Positions 1 to 10,690 of a stretch of DNA of 64,000 nucleotides are shown one piece after another. Where the stretch lies: contig NW_027102750.1 of the NCBI RefSeq assembly GCF_036373705.1, forward strand, positions 33,661 through 97,660. The letters run 5' to 3'. Made by a program: the position numbers and the translations under genes. Source of the stretch: Amia ocellicauda (Eukaryota > Chordata > Actinopteri > Amiiformes > Amiidae). The notes beneath the pieces were generated by a model, which had not been told where the DNA came from, searched no databases, and saw only the letters and a list, made by a program, of their open reading frames with translations. How positions within the stretch are numbered: the stretch's first letter is position 1; the number at the start of each line of letters is the position of its first letter.

Positions 1-622
1 GCACAATATTTGGATTTCATATATCAACAAGAGTACTGCAAGTCTGTACATCACATTGTATTGTTTGCATACAGGGCTGAGAAGACCAGCTGCTGGTGGG
101 AGAAACGAGGCTGAAATAGTCAACATGGTGTTGGCAAAAAATGCGATTAGACTCAGAGAAATCCAAACGTGTATAATAGAGGACAATGGGATGTTTCAGA
201 ACATAGACCATGTTTCAATATCCACTATTGATCGTTTGCTGAGAAGGCACAGGATGAGCATGAAGCAAATATATCGTGTACCATTTGAGAGGAACTCTGA
301 TCGTGTGAAAGAGATGTGCTACTTTTACATGCAAGTGAGTATGAAACTGTTTCCAGTACTATTGTGCACTTGGAAGAGACAGAGGTCCAGGAAGTGCAGT
401 AATGCACCATGTTCTAATCACTGTTCCTACATGGTCAGAGAATACTCAAGCTTGATGCCAGCGATGACCACATTGAGTTCATCTATGTGGACGAGGTAGG
501 ATTCAAGAGGCAGTGCTGGGGAAGGAACATCATTGGCCAGCGAGCAGGTCCCTGGCCAAAGGGGTGGAAACATAACCATGTGGGCTGCTATCAGTCATTG
601 CATTTTTATGCTTGTTATATAT
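1..622 (+). pseudogene. IS630-like DDE transposase, decayed copy 1
   Basis: Decayed copy of a transposase of the IS630/Tc1-related type common in fish genomes. The frame from about 74 to 331 reads as the DNA-binding helix-turn-helix half and contains YRVPFERNSDRVKEM, a block also present in the second copy at 1.5 kb. A good splice donor (GTGAGTATG) follows at about 332 and an acceptor (ATGGTCAG) near 439. Past it, the frame reads FIYVDEVGF, the first catalytic Asp region of the DDE domain, then a glycine-rich stretch like PGQRGGNIT in another frame. The catalytic core stops at about 622, before the second Asp and the Glu, so it cannot be active. The family is recognised by recall of fish transposases; the exon structure is inferred from splice consensus and the matching gap in copy 2. 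Confidence 0.7.
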
Positions 623-649
623 AAATACATTGATAATTTTTGGGTAGGC

Positions 650-972
650 AGGATCATCCATGCATCCATCCATTTTCAAAACCACTTAGGGTCGCAGGGA
701 AGCTGGAGCTGATCCTAGCACACATAGGGTGCAAGGCAGGAACACACCCAGGGCAGGATGCCAGGCCAGCACTGGGCAACACACACATACAGGGCAATTT
801 AGTATGGCCAATTAAGCTAACCCACATGTCGTTGGACGGTGGGAGGAAACCCACATGTACCCGGGGAAAACATGCAAACTCCATACAGACAGGCAACCCA
901 AGCTGGGTCTTGAACCTGGGACCCCTAGAGCTGTAAGGCAACACACCACTGTGCCACGCCTGGCCAGGATCA
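650..972 (-). mobile_element. tRNA-headed SINE with GGAT-type tail, 7-bp target duplication
   Basis: Read on the minus strand, this starts with a tRNA-like promoter head (a GGTTCAAGACC-type B box near 915), has a body with the widespread fish motif GGAGTTTGCATGTTTTCCCC, and ends in ATGGATGGATG repeats near 660. The 7-bp direct repeats AGGATCA at 650-656 and 966-972 flank it exactly, as expected of a target-site duplication. It sits just past the broken first transposase copy. Confidence 0.75.
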
Positions 973-1392
973 AACATTGTATAATATAAAGTTCTTTACT
1001 GTCTGTGTTGATGGATTCTTTTTGTTTTCCTACATGAATCTTCCATTTTGAGGAGAGAGTTTTATTTTTCTAAACACAGTGTATTCTTAATGCTCAGTGT
1101 GAGAAACAGATATGATGTATGTGTGTGTGATTCTGACCCAATTCTTTGATTTTGAGGGCTGTGTATATAGTTTTTAGGCCAGAATTTTCCCCTCTGTGTG
1201 TTTAGCAGATGTGACTTTTTATTATGGGCATTGTGTTAACAGTTTAGGAGTATTGTGGTATAATAGTGTGTATGCAATTGGGAAAAACTATAAAACCATT
1301 CAAATGTTTTTAGAGGACTGCAAGAAAACCAGTATCTGGTCGACTGTTCACCCCAGAGCAGGAGACGCACATTGTAAATATAAAATAACTGC
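973..1392. other. AT-rich spacer between two transposase copies
   Basis: No gene is supported here. The stretch after about 1180 resembles non-coding flank of the IS630-like element that follows, but I cannot place a terminal inverted repeat. Confidence 0.4.
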
Positions 1393-2330
1393 ATCACACT
1401 CAGAGAACTGCAGGACCACATAATGGCAGATAACACACATTCCACAACATCAACAGAGTGAGTCTCTCTGCACTCTCTCGTCTACTGAAACTTAATAGAA
1501 TTGGGATGAAGCAGCTATACAGAGTTCCTTTTGAACAAAACTCAGACCGTGTAAAACAACTGAGATATGAATATCTGCACGTAAGATATACTATCCTATC
1601 ATTGGTACTGGATCTGGAAGTGCATGGTGCTACATCATATTGACTGATCCCTGTCTTTTCATACTGTGCTACATTGTTTTGTCATGGAGCTAGAAGCAGA
1701 TTCAGTGCATCGTGAGCTAATATATGTGGACGAGGCAGGTTTCAACCTTGCAAAAACAAGCGGCCACGGCAGAAATATCATCGGACACCGTGCAATCATC
1801 AACATCCCAGGACAATGTGGTGGCAACGTAACAATGTGTGCGGTCCTTCACCATCATGCAATCCTTGGCCCATACAACACTGCACACATCATCACATTTC
1901 TGGACACCCTCCACAAACAGACTAATCCCTAATGACTGGGTGCCAGAACAGCCCAGGTACGTTATCATCTGGGACAATGTTAGTTTCCACCGGGCTGCTG
2001 TGGTCCGCAATTGGTTCACAGGTCACCCACTTTTCATCACACTCAATCGCCCCCATAATCTGCGTTCTTGAATCCTATTGAAGAATTCTTCTCTGTATGA
2101 CGTTGGAAGGTGTATGATCGCCAGCCCCACCAACGCATACCCCTTCTACAGGCAATGGAGGAGGCTTGTGGAGACCTCGATCAGGGGTCATGCCAGGCCT
2201 GGATATGGCACTCCAAGTGATACTTTCCATGCTGCCTGGCTCAAGACAACATCGCATGTGATGTGGATGAAGTCTTATGGCCAGACCCACAAAGAAGGTG
2301 AGATGTAGACTAATTTTTTCTGTTCTTTTT
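1393..2330 (+). pseudogene. IS630-like DDE transposase, decayed copy 2
   Basis: A more complete copy of the same family. The first exon ends with YRVPFEQNSDRVKQLRYEY followed by a GTAAGATA donor at about 1581. The second exon opens near 1686 and carries LIYVDEAGFNLAKT (first catalytic Asp, about 1720), GHRAIINIPGQCGGNVTMC, and GPYNTAHIITFLDTLH. After a frame change near 1925, YVIIWDNVSFHRAAVVRNWF gives the second Asp (about 1970). The region that should hold the catalytic Glu (NPIEEFF type, near 2075) is reached only through a stop and a frameshift. The C-terminal part continues to about 2305. Several frames and stops make it a pseudogene. The intron position matches copy 1, which argues that the intron belongs to the element. 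Confidence 0.8.
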
Positions 2331-2439
2331 CCTAGCACAAATGTCTTTTCTTCTACTGCATTTTTGTTGTTTGAGGAGTGTTAGAACATTGAGAGAAAGA
2401 AAAAAAAACATTCCCCTTATTTGTATTGATAATGGGTTA

Positions 2440-2778
2440 CAGTGAGGGAAAAAAGTATTTGATTCCCTGCTGATTTTGTACGTTTAAGAGAGTGCTCCCT
2501 TTAAGAGAGTGCTCCTAACCTCAGCTCATTACCTGTATTAAAGACACCTGGGAGCCAGAAATCTTGCTGATTGATAGGGGATCAAATACTTATTTCCCTC
2601 ATTAACATGCAAATCAATTTATAACTTTTTGAAATGCGTTTTTCTGGATTTTTTTGTTGTTATTCTGTCTCTCACTGTTAAAATACACCTACCATTAAAA
2701 TTATAGACTGATCATTTTTTTGTCAGTGGGCAAACGTACAAAATCAGCAGGGGATCAAATACTTTTTTCCCCTCACTG
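2440..2778. mobile_element. internally deleted Tc1-like element flanked by TA
   Basis: The left end CAGTGAGGGAAAAAAGTATT and the right end are inverted repeats, both abutting a TA dinucleotide as expected for Tc1/mariner target sites. The termini match what I recall of a large salmonid/pike Tc1 family whose full copies encode a DD34E transposase. Here only about 339 bp remain and no transposase is present. A short internal direct repeat (TTTAAGAGAGTGCTCC twice, near 2487) marks the deletion junction. Confidence 0.8.
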
Positions 2779-2799
2779 TATGTTCGGAATACACATTAT

Positions 2800-3190
2800 T
2801 AGTATTATTTTTTTTTCTTGGCAGACGCCCTTATCCAGGGCGACTTACAAAATAGAAGCGCAATACAAAGTGCAAGAATACAATTCAGTACAAGGCATCA
2901 ACCATTACAAATTAAAATTTACATTATACAAGGCAATTCAAAACATAATACATTTTACAACTTCCAATTTACACAAGTAAATACAATAAGTAAAGTCATA
3001 CATCCTGGAAAGTGAAAGCTAAGTGCTGTCAAGATGTTAGGTCCCAGTCAAGGGCTACGGGAAAGGGAGCAAGGGGGAAATCAATAATACAAGTATTAGT
3101 AATACAAGGCAAGAAGCATGGTAAAATGTTGTGAAGTGCTACCTTACAGGAGAGTAAAGGGACTAATATTACAACTAATATATCCTTCCG
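2800..3190 (-). mobile_element. L2 LINE 3' tail, minus orientation
   Basis: The minus strand ends in TAAGTCGCCCTGGATAAGGG and GCGTCTGCCAAG followed by an A/T-rich tail, the 3' terminus of an L2-clade LINE. It forms one arm of a large inverted repeat with the plus-oriented copy that starts about 45 bp further on. Confidence 0.7.
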
Positions 3191-3585
3191 GCGCTAACTC
3201 AAGACATCTTTTCAGACAGTACTTGTAATATTAGTCCCTTTAATCCCCGTTAGATAGCACTTCATAGCATTTTGTCATGCTTCTTGGATTATTGATTGAT
3301 TTTCCTCCTTGCTCCCTTTCCCGTAACCCTTGACTGTACCTTACATCTTGACAGCACTTAGCTTTACTTTCCAGGATGTATGTCCGCACTTACTGCACTT
3401 AACTGTATAAATTGGAAGTTGTAAAATGTATTATATCTTGAATTGCTTTGTTTAATGTAAATTTGAATCTGTAATGTTTGATGCCTTGTATTTAACTGTA
3501 TTCTTGCACTTTGTATTGCACTTATTTTGTAAGTCGCCCTGGATAAGGGCGTCTGCCAAGAAATAAAAAAAATAATAATAATATT
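3191..3585 (+). mobile_element. L2 LINE 3' end, plus orientation
   Basis: A second copy of the same tail in the opposite orientation, ending in GGGCGTCTGCCAAGAAATAA and an AATAAT repeat. The first bases translate to a fragment like LKTSFQTVL, resembling the last codons of the LINE reverse-transcriptase ORF. It abuts the LINE body on its right, splitting that element from any 3' end of its own. Confidence 0.7.
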
Positions 3586-5023
3586 GTGTCGGTATCGGGA
3601 GCCAGTGGCGGGAGCGGAGCAGTGGAGTAGTGTGTGCGAGGGAAAGAGATTACCAGGTGAGCCGCAGAGTTCTGGATGAGCTGGAGCAGCGGGTAGTAGT
3701 TGCAGGCAGGCCGGCCAGGAGGGAGTTGCAGTAGTCCAGGCGGGAGAGGACCAGTGACTGGACGAGCAGCTGAGTCAAGAAGTTGGTGCGGAAGGGACGG
3801 ATTCGGCGTATGTTGCTCAGGAAGAATCTGCAGGTGCCTGTCAGTGTGGTGATGTGCTGGGTGTAGGAGAGCGCAGGATCAAGGATGACTCCTAGATTTT
3901 TAGCGGAAGAAGCAGGAGAAAGTGTGGTGGATTCCAAGGGGATTGAGATGGGGAGATCAGCAGAAGGTGAGGAAGAGTGGGGGAAAAAGAGGAGATCCGA
4001 TTTAGAGAGGTTGAGCTTGAGGTGGTGTGACTGCATCCAGGCGGAGATAGCAGACAAACAGGAAGAGATGCGAGAAGGGATGAGAGGGTAAGAAGAGGGA
4101 AAAGACAGGAAGATCTGGGCATCATCTGCATAGAAGTGGTAGGAGAAACCATGGGATGCGATGAGGGGGCCCAGGGAGCGAGTGTAGAGAGAGAACAGGA
4201 GCGGGCCCAGGATGGAGCCTTGGGGTACGTCTATGAGGAGAGGTTGGGGGGTGGATGAGGAACCTTGCCATGTCACTTGGTAGGTCCAGTCGTTGAGGTA
4301 GGAGGAGATCCAGGTGAGAGCAGTTCCAGAGATACCGAGGTCAGCAAGGTAGGAGAGGAGGATGGAGTGATCGACAGTGTCAAATGCTGCAGAGAGATCA
4401 AGGAGGATGAGGACTGAGGAGAGGGAGGCCGCCCGAGCACACCGGGGGGAGTCAGTGACTGCCAGGAGAGCCGTCTCGGTGGTGATTCTGAGTCTGAGAT
4501 GTCCAGGGGTGTCACGAAGAGTTGCGAAGGGGAACAGCCTCTAGACAAGATGAGGTCTAACTGGCAACCTGCACTGTGAGTGGGTGGAGACGAAGAGAGA
4601 AGTTAAAGGAGTAAAAGAGAGGAAGAAATCCGGCAGAGTGGGAGGGTTTGGAGAGGATGGTAGGTGAGGACAGCGAGGGGAGGGAGGAGAGAAGAAAGTC
4701 GAGTTCATCCAGGAAGGTGGTGAGTGGACCAGGAGGACAGTAGAGAACTAGAAGAAAGAGGTGAGAGGGAATTCAAAGCTGTTGGAGGCGATAGAGGAGA
4801 GAGAAGGGGGTGGCACAGAGAAGAGCAGAGAAGGGGAGATCAGGAGCCCTATTCCCCCCCCACCCAGTAAGACAGGGGGAGTGGGACAGGACAAACACAG
4901 AGGATAAGGCAGCAGGGGTGGATGAGTTCTCCGGGGAAATCCATGTCTCAGTGAGAGCAAGGAAATCCAGAGAGTGGTGGGAGGCGAAGGCGGAGATGAA
5001 GTCGGCCTTGTTGGAAGCATACT
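3586..5023 (-). pseudogene. L2-clade LINE ORF2 fragment (endonuclease and reverse transcriptase)
   Basis: On the minus strand, the 5' end (about 5020-4850) reads as the start of an APE-type endonuclease, with KADFISAFASHHSLDFLALT leading into the LTETW motif. The middle of the ORF (about 4750-4550) is shortened and out of frame. The reverse transcriptase follows. LSAAFDTVDHSILL (about 4420-4370) holds the first catalytic Asp, and PQGSILGPLLF and FYADDAQIFL (about 4220-4120) are the template-gripping and YADD active-site motifs. NLGVILD lies near 3900. Past 3660, TTPLLRSRHWLPIPT is found in a shifted frame. The 5' end is truncated, as is usual for LINE insertions, and several frameshifts make it dead. 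Clade assignment rests on motif spacing and the 3' tail type. Confidence 0.85.
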
Positions 5024-5222
5024 TTACACATTTGGATGCCTGTGTGTATGTGTGTTTACTACATGTATGAATAAACTTTATTGCAAACTGCTATGCCCTG
5101 TACATGAAAAAGCAAAAGCCACAAGTGTTTTTCATTTATACTATCATTCATGCTTAGTTGGCGCTTTGTGTGCCTATTCAAATAATGGTTTGTGTGTACT
5201 GTATTGCATACGCAACCTATCG
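5024..5222. other. spacer, nothing recognised
   Basis: AT-rich DNA containing an AATAAA-type signal near 5070. No coding or RNA gene is supported. Confidence 0.3.
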
Positions 5223-6268
5223 TTATCTTTCAAGTCGGAAGCACTGCCCAAGGGGGAGGGGTTGCTGTATAACAAAGCTGTCGCAGGGGCAGAGGCAGCG
5301 AGCTGATAAGGGAGCCTGCCACGAGGTGCACCGCAAGTGTGCCTAGGCAACACAACTCCAGACAGTTACCTCAGGGATCCCGTAGGGCCGCACCTGAGCC
5401 GTCCAGGAGCGAGGACCATAGTCACGCTCTACCGGGAGCTGTCTGCTATCAGCATATACAAAGCGGGGCTACAGAGGTTAACTCTTATGCCCTCCACTTA
5501 CAAGAACAAGGCCGGCTGCTCTACTAGTGCAGCTAGGAGCGAGGCCGTAATCTACTTGCACAATGTCTGGTGTAGGCAATCAAGCACTTGTGCGGCCTCC
5601 GTGCAATATCATGGCAGTGGACCCCTGATCCAATAGGAGCGGGTCACAGACCCAATGAGAAAAATACAATATAATACATAGCTGGCTAATCAGCAGAGTA
5701 GCCGAGCTGAACAATATACAATATAAACATATCGCATGACAGGAAGACCTTCATGGATTTTACTGCCGCTGCTAGCACTCCTGCTGTGGAGGAAAAAGCC
5801 CTGTGGACAAACAACCAACACAGCAAGCAGTCGGAATATATATAGAACTATATAAATACGACTATTATTTTTTAAAGGGTCTTCTTGTGAACGAAACTGA
5901 AACCGAAAGGGGCAGAATTGGGATTAGCTATCAATAATAACTAAACACACACCAGACAGAGACTATGTGTAGTGAAAAACGGTGGTGAACAACACTATGA
6001 AGTGAGCCAGCTAGCCAGATGAAATACGCAGTTTGAATGTTTATTACAAACACAGAGAGCTTACATTCCTGAGTCCAGCGAAGAGGCAAAAGAGGATGAA
6101 CCTCCGCTGACGTCACATTTTATAGAACAGGAAGTGGGAAGGGACCTGTTCTGAGTGACGCGCGCAGGTGCCAATGCCAGCTTTGATAGAGTGATGTTTC
6201 GATCGGGTTCCTACGGAAGTGCGCAGAAACCCCTCCCCCTTGGGCAGTGCTTCCGACTTGAAAGATAA
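5223..6268. mobile_element. 1.05-kb non-autonomous element with perfect 41-bp terminal inverted repeats
   Basis: The 41 bases at 5223-5263 (beginning TTATCTTTCAAGTCGGAAGC) recur as an exact reverse complement at 6228-6268. The interior is about 960 bp, GC-richer on its left side, with no long reading frame. This is the structure of a non-autonomous DNA transposon, but I see no clear target duplication at the flanks and do not recognise the superfamily. An alternative is a small inverted duplication. Confidence 0.6.
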
Positions 6269-8690
6269 CATAATGATATGATTATCTGTAACCCACTTTA
6301 CTCTTATATCTGACAATTGAGATTCACACAGAAATGTTTTTACTTTGATTAACTTTAGTCAATCTCTCAATGAAGCTAAATAAAATGTATTGTGTTTGTT
6401 GAACGAAAGTTGTTGATTGATTTTGAAGTCGTGAAAAATGTTTTATAGTCTGTAATTAGTAAGCAAACTTCGGAGGTTTCAGGAGAAGCATGCAATCTGC
6501 CTTAATGTTTCTAAATAGCCCTATTGTAAATATAAACCAAAGATATTAAATGTTGTAATTTCCAAAACAGGGCAGTTGCCATAATATCAGGTACTGTCAA
6601 ATGTTCTCTAGCCGAAAACTGTTTTTTTCAGTTTGTTACGCCATGGCGTCCAACTCGTAACACCTTTTTTCACTATGTCACCATAGAGACATTTCAAGCC
6701 AGGCAGTTTATTAGGTTTACAAATAATAATAAATAATCTAGCTGCTGTTTGACGTCTCCCATGTCAGCTTCTCCTTGTACTGCTTCGAGACAGGACAGAA
6801 GATTGCTTTAGTTTCTATGTCGCCACAGTTTCAATGAAGGCACTGTTCCTCGGAAGATGTCACAGAAAATATACAGTATCCTCTTGGACTGGGGCTGGTA
6901 TTGCGAGACCATGACCGTGCAGGCCCCACACCCCCATCTCCACAGCCATACTTCGTCCCAGTCAGCCTCACTGCGGAGAATAAAGGAGTCAAGGAAAAAC
7001 ATCCTTGGCAAGAATTCATGAGCTCGGCAGGATGACACAAAGAAGGAAATACTACAGAGTAACGAAACAATCACCAATCTAGATGTACACGTAATGTCAC
7101 TTAAGGAAATATTGAAAGTTTAAAGTTTTTAAATACTGATTATCCCCCAGTCCATTATACTGTGGGTGCAAATATTATATTTCCTCATAGTTTACATTTG
7201 CTTACTATAGTATGTTTTTCCAAGGTTTTGCATGTAAACAATACATTAGCTGTTCTTCTCTTATAATATTATTATTGTTATACTGTTTAAAGTTATTGGA
7301 TCCTATAGGGTATGAAGTTAAAAGTCACACATGAAAGAAGACAACAACATGCCAAAAAATGCAACGAAGTATCCCATAACCACAATATGTAATCTTTACA
7401 TGCAAAAGTTAATAGAAACAAGAATATCGAAGTTGCCATGGTAAGAATACATAATGTCTCCGTATAGAATAGTATTCAAAGTTATACAGTATATCTAACC
7501 TTTAATTAGTTATTTTAAATCAAACTTATGTGTAATGATTGTAGGCTATTCATATTGCAGATATTAAACCACTAAAAACATGATCCTAAGTCAAACTCAC
7601 TAACAAGCCATTCAGCGGTGGTTCTAGCCCCTTTCATCTCGGGGGGCATGGCTGGGGCCAGTTGTAATCGTAGCGGGGCCATCATCGGGGGGGTGTATTG
7701 TCCATGATGTTAGTGGTGGGGGGGGTGCTGACAGTGTTTTGTCCACGGTGCCAGTTAGGGGGGCCACAGGGGGTATGTGCCAAATTTGAGGTATGTGCCT
7801 ATCCTGCGTTTTCTTTTTTTTCTTATTTCTTTTTTTTTTTACATACCAAAGTAAAGCTGTGACCTTATTTGGCAAAGTAGGGTTCAGGATTTAAATTCAC
7901 AGTGGCTACCTGAACTAACAGTAATGGGGCACACAACAAGTAAACAGAGAAAATAACTACACTATTCCTACCCTCCCAAATCTTACAGGACAGGACAGGT
8001 GAGATGCCCCTACTCCAAGATACTTATACAATAGAAAAACTATGGTAATAATAATATAGCCCAAGACAAAAAATATTAATCTTTCTAGACTGTATTAAAG
8101 TTCAGCACTTCGGAAAAATAGAATTATTTTGTATTTCAATAAAACAAAAATTATTACTGGTATCCACACACCCAACCAATGTAAATGTCACGGACGGTGT
8201 TAATTAGCTCCTTAATCACCATTACTTATTATATTTATATTTCACTTCACTTTATGCAATATGGCTTGTGTATTTTGTTTGGTTCTATATTGCCATTATT
8301 TTGTGTGTTGATTATCTTTCACTTTATTGTTTAATTTGTTATTCACTTAGTATTATTTTGATTGTTTGCACGCGTGCCTTATTATTTGTGTTTCTTTGAG
8401 CCAATCACCACCGCACAACTCACCTGGGTCCACCTGCACTCTTCACACGCGTCCCCACTTAATCACCCTGCCCTGGGAGAGGAGAGGAGGGAGCGTCTGA
8501 TACGAGCCGCAGAGACCTCCCACATTGGAAAGTGGACTACAGCAGACAGGAGGGGAGGTGGCAGACCTGGGAGCAGGACCCAGATCAACACGGCGCACAG
8601 GGACAGAATAGTGATGTCGTTCGCGAATGTGCCGGGTCCCGTCTGAGAAAGGATGTCTGTTCTTATGTTTTTATTTCTTATAAATGAATA
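6269..8690. other. intergenic, AT-rich, no gene recognised
   Basis: Several short open frames overlap on both strands (for example around 6.8-7.1 kb) without recognisable domains. A G-rich patch near 7640-7760 and a T tract near 7810-7840 are present. The 8.17-8.65 kb part is GC-richer and may belong to an LTR-type element, but I cannot define its ends. Confidence 0.3.
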
Positions 8691-8691
8691 C

Positions 8692-9236
8692 AAGACAGAA
8701 AAAAAGTATGAATGTTGTGTTGATGTGCTGCGTATGATGACATTGTCCCGGTGCTCCCGTTTGGTGCAGCACACACACCTCAACACAAGATTCAGTCAGT
8801 GCGAGTGGTGCGGCCGAGCAGTGTGGCGAAAAAAAAATACGATCTTCCAACAGCAATTTCAACTAAAAAAGGAACACAATACAAACTCTTCAATGTAAAG
8901 CCAAAATTCACAACAAGCCAAAAAAAAAAAAAAAACGGGTTAATTGTTGTTTTAGATCAATTGATTGGAATATAGCTAATAGGATCAGCACAATCCAATC
9001 AATCAATCACTCACTCACTTGGCCCTGTTACACAGACTGATTAATAGCAGTATGTTTAAGTCTAACCATAAATTCATAAATTAAAGCAAAGAAACTATTA
9101 CTATGGGCAAGGACTTGTATAAAATCAAGTTTAAACAATGAAAACATGTAATCAAATACACATAATCCCACAAACAAATACATATAGATTTAAAATAGAG
9201 TCAGAGAGCTCCCGTCAACTGAACAGCTCCCCAGCA
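8692..9236. repeat. left arm of a 545-bp inverted repeat
   Basis: This block recurs as a near-identical reverse complement at 15904-16448. The two arms share, for example, the A-tract-rich stretch around GTGGCGAAAAAAAAATACG and the end CTCCCGTCAACTGAACAGCT. The arms enclose about 6.7 kb. They could be long terminal inverted repeats of a large DNA transposon or an inverted segmental duplication. Confidence 0.75.
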
Positions 9237-9975
9237 TTTGGCGCACACTGCACACTGCACACTGCACATGTAAAAACAAGCAGCCCCCTATTATCTGCAC
9301 ACAAACCAACACAAGCAATGCTAGCCATAGAAAGAGTCTCTCTTGTGTCTTCTGAGCACTGCTTATATCCCCATCTGCTCCCGGTATGACATCCCGTGAT
9401 TGGTCGCAATGCTCAGTCCAATTAGGGTTAATAAGAGCCAATTCAATCAGTGACAGAGCCGACTGGCTCATCACAGTACTACTATATTTACAGCATGACA
9501 TAACAGCGTGGCGCTGGAGCGGGAAAGTGCGCTTCTTTTTGCACATCGTCTACATGCGCGAAAAGCCTGGACACTTGGGCTAAAAAAAAGACAAAAATAG
9601 AAAGTGTGAAATATGAACGTTAACATTGTAGCGCAAACATTGGGCTTCGAGCCACGTGTAACAGACAGTGCGATTCAGAACAAAGTCAAAAATAGCTTCT
9701 GCACAACAATACAACTCTTAGCTAGTAAATTCATGTGGAAAATGGACGCCCCGTCTACAGGGCTGCGGCAAGTCGTGGCCTATTTGTTGGGGAAGGATGT
9801 TGAGCTCGGTTTTCCAAACGAGCCGCTGCATATTGACCTATGTCTATTGTCTAAATGTCTATTTATTTATTGATGTATTCATTTATTTATTTCAACATGT
9901 ATTGATTCATTGATGATTTTCTCTGTGTATTCATTTTTAATTCTGGCATGGATTATCCTGCATACAAAAGCAAAG
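9237..9975. other. intergenic, no gene recognised
   Basis: Short GCACACT-type direct repeats lie near 9240-9265. An open frame at 9613-9873 shows no domain I recognise. Confidence 0.3.
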
Positions 9976-10228
9976 GCCCGGGACAGTGCGAGCATGACTT
10001 ATACAGCGCAGTGCAATCATGGTCGCTGCTTGACATCGTCCTGCAAATAAAAAAACATTGGCTGGATGTCAAGTCACACATTGCCGGGCCAGACCTCGAA
10101 CCCGGATCCTCCGGATCGTCACCCTGCTGCTCTCCAGCTGAGCTACTCCGGCAACGGAACATCGGCGCGGAAGGGCGCTATTAACTGTGCGCTGTTTCTG
10201 CCGTCACTCATCTCCTGCAATGCCGTGT
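9976..10228 (-). repeat. tRNA-like plus hairpin element, copy 1
   Basis: On the minus strand this reads a leader, a tRNA-like head (10082-10152) and then a hairpin around 9985-10030. It aligns in all three parts with 12787-13060 on the plus strand: both have the leader GAGATGAGTGAC, CAGAAACAGCGCACA and TTAATAGCGC, both have the tRNA-like head, and both have a stem closed by a loop like ACAGCGCAGTG. It is probably a small family of tRNA-derived repeats. Confidence 0.65.
10082..10152 (-). tRNA. tRNA-like pseudogene (head of repeat copy 1)
   Basis: The minus strand gives GCCGGAGTAGCTCAG, a good A box and D arm, and GGGTTCGAGGTCTGG, a B box and T arm, with roughly matching acceptor ends (GCCGGAG and GCCCGGC). 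The anticodon stem does not pair, so no amino acid identity can be assigned and it is unlikely to be a working tRNA. Both internal promoter boxes remain. Confidence 0.6.
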
Positions 10229-10257
10229 TTATGTGAGAGCTGTGACGCGCTGTAGCA

Positions 10258-10690
10258 GCAACTACATGTTTACTACATCTCATCTCCTCTGGGGTTTCAG
10301 TGTTTGTGAGACGGTGACACTAAACGCTGAAGTATAATGTCGGCCAATAAGCGCACTGGACACCGCCCATTGGCTGTGATTGACACAGCGGGTTTGTATG
10401 ACGTCATTCACTGCTACAATGATCGAGTCCAGAAATACACCGTGGTCGTGCAAAAATGCTTTTTCTACTCTTGCGGTTTTTATTTTACACTACAGGAATA
10501 AATAACTAAACGAATATTAAATACATAGATACATGTCCCTGCCGATTCCAATGTTGGCGATTCATTGAACATGTAGCACTATTTGCACATGCATGTATTT
10601 ATTGTCTCACATTAGAGATGAGATGTAGAAAACATGTAGTTGCTGCTACAGCGCGTCACAGCTCTCACATAAACACGGCATTGCACATGC
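10258..10690. repeat. short inverted duplication of a 75-bp segment
   Basis: The segment containing CGCTGTAGCAGCAACTACAT (about 10200-10285) is repeated as its reverse complement at about 10612-10687, with about 330 bp between. The left arm adjoins the leader of the tRNA-like element. Confidence 0.6.

Noticed and set aside
6808-7077. Open frames on both strands near 6.8-7.1 kb that could be an exon
   Set aside because: Lengths are within chance expectation, no domain is seen, and splice sites around it are ambiguous.
8173-8650. Segment starting TGTCACGGACGGTG as an LTR
   Set aside because: It has a TG start but I could not find a matching CA end, target duplication or primer-binding site.
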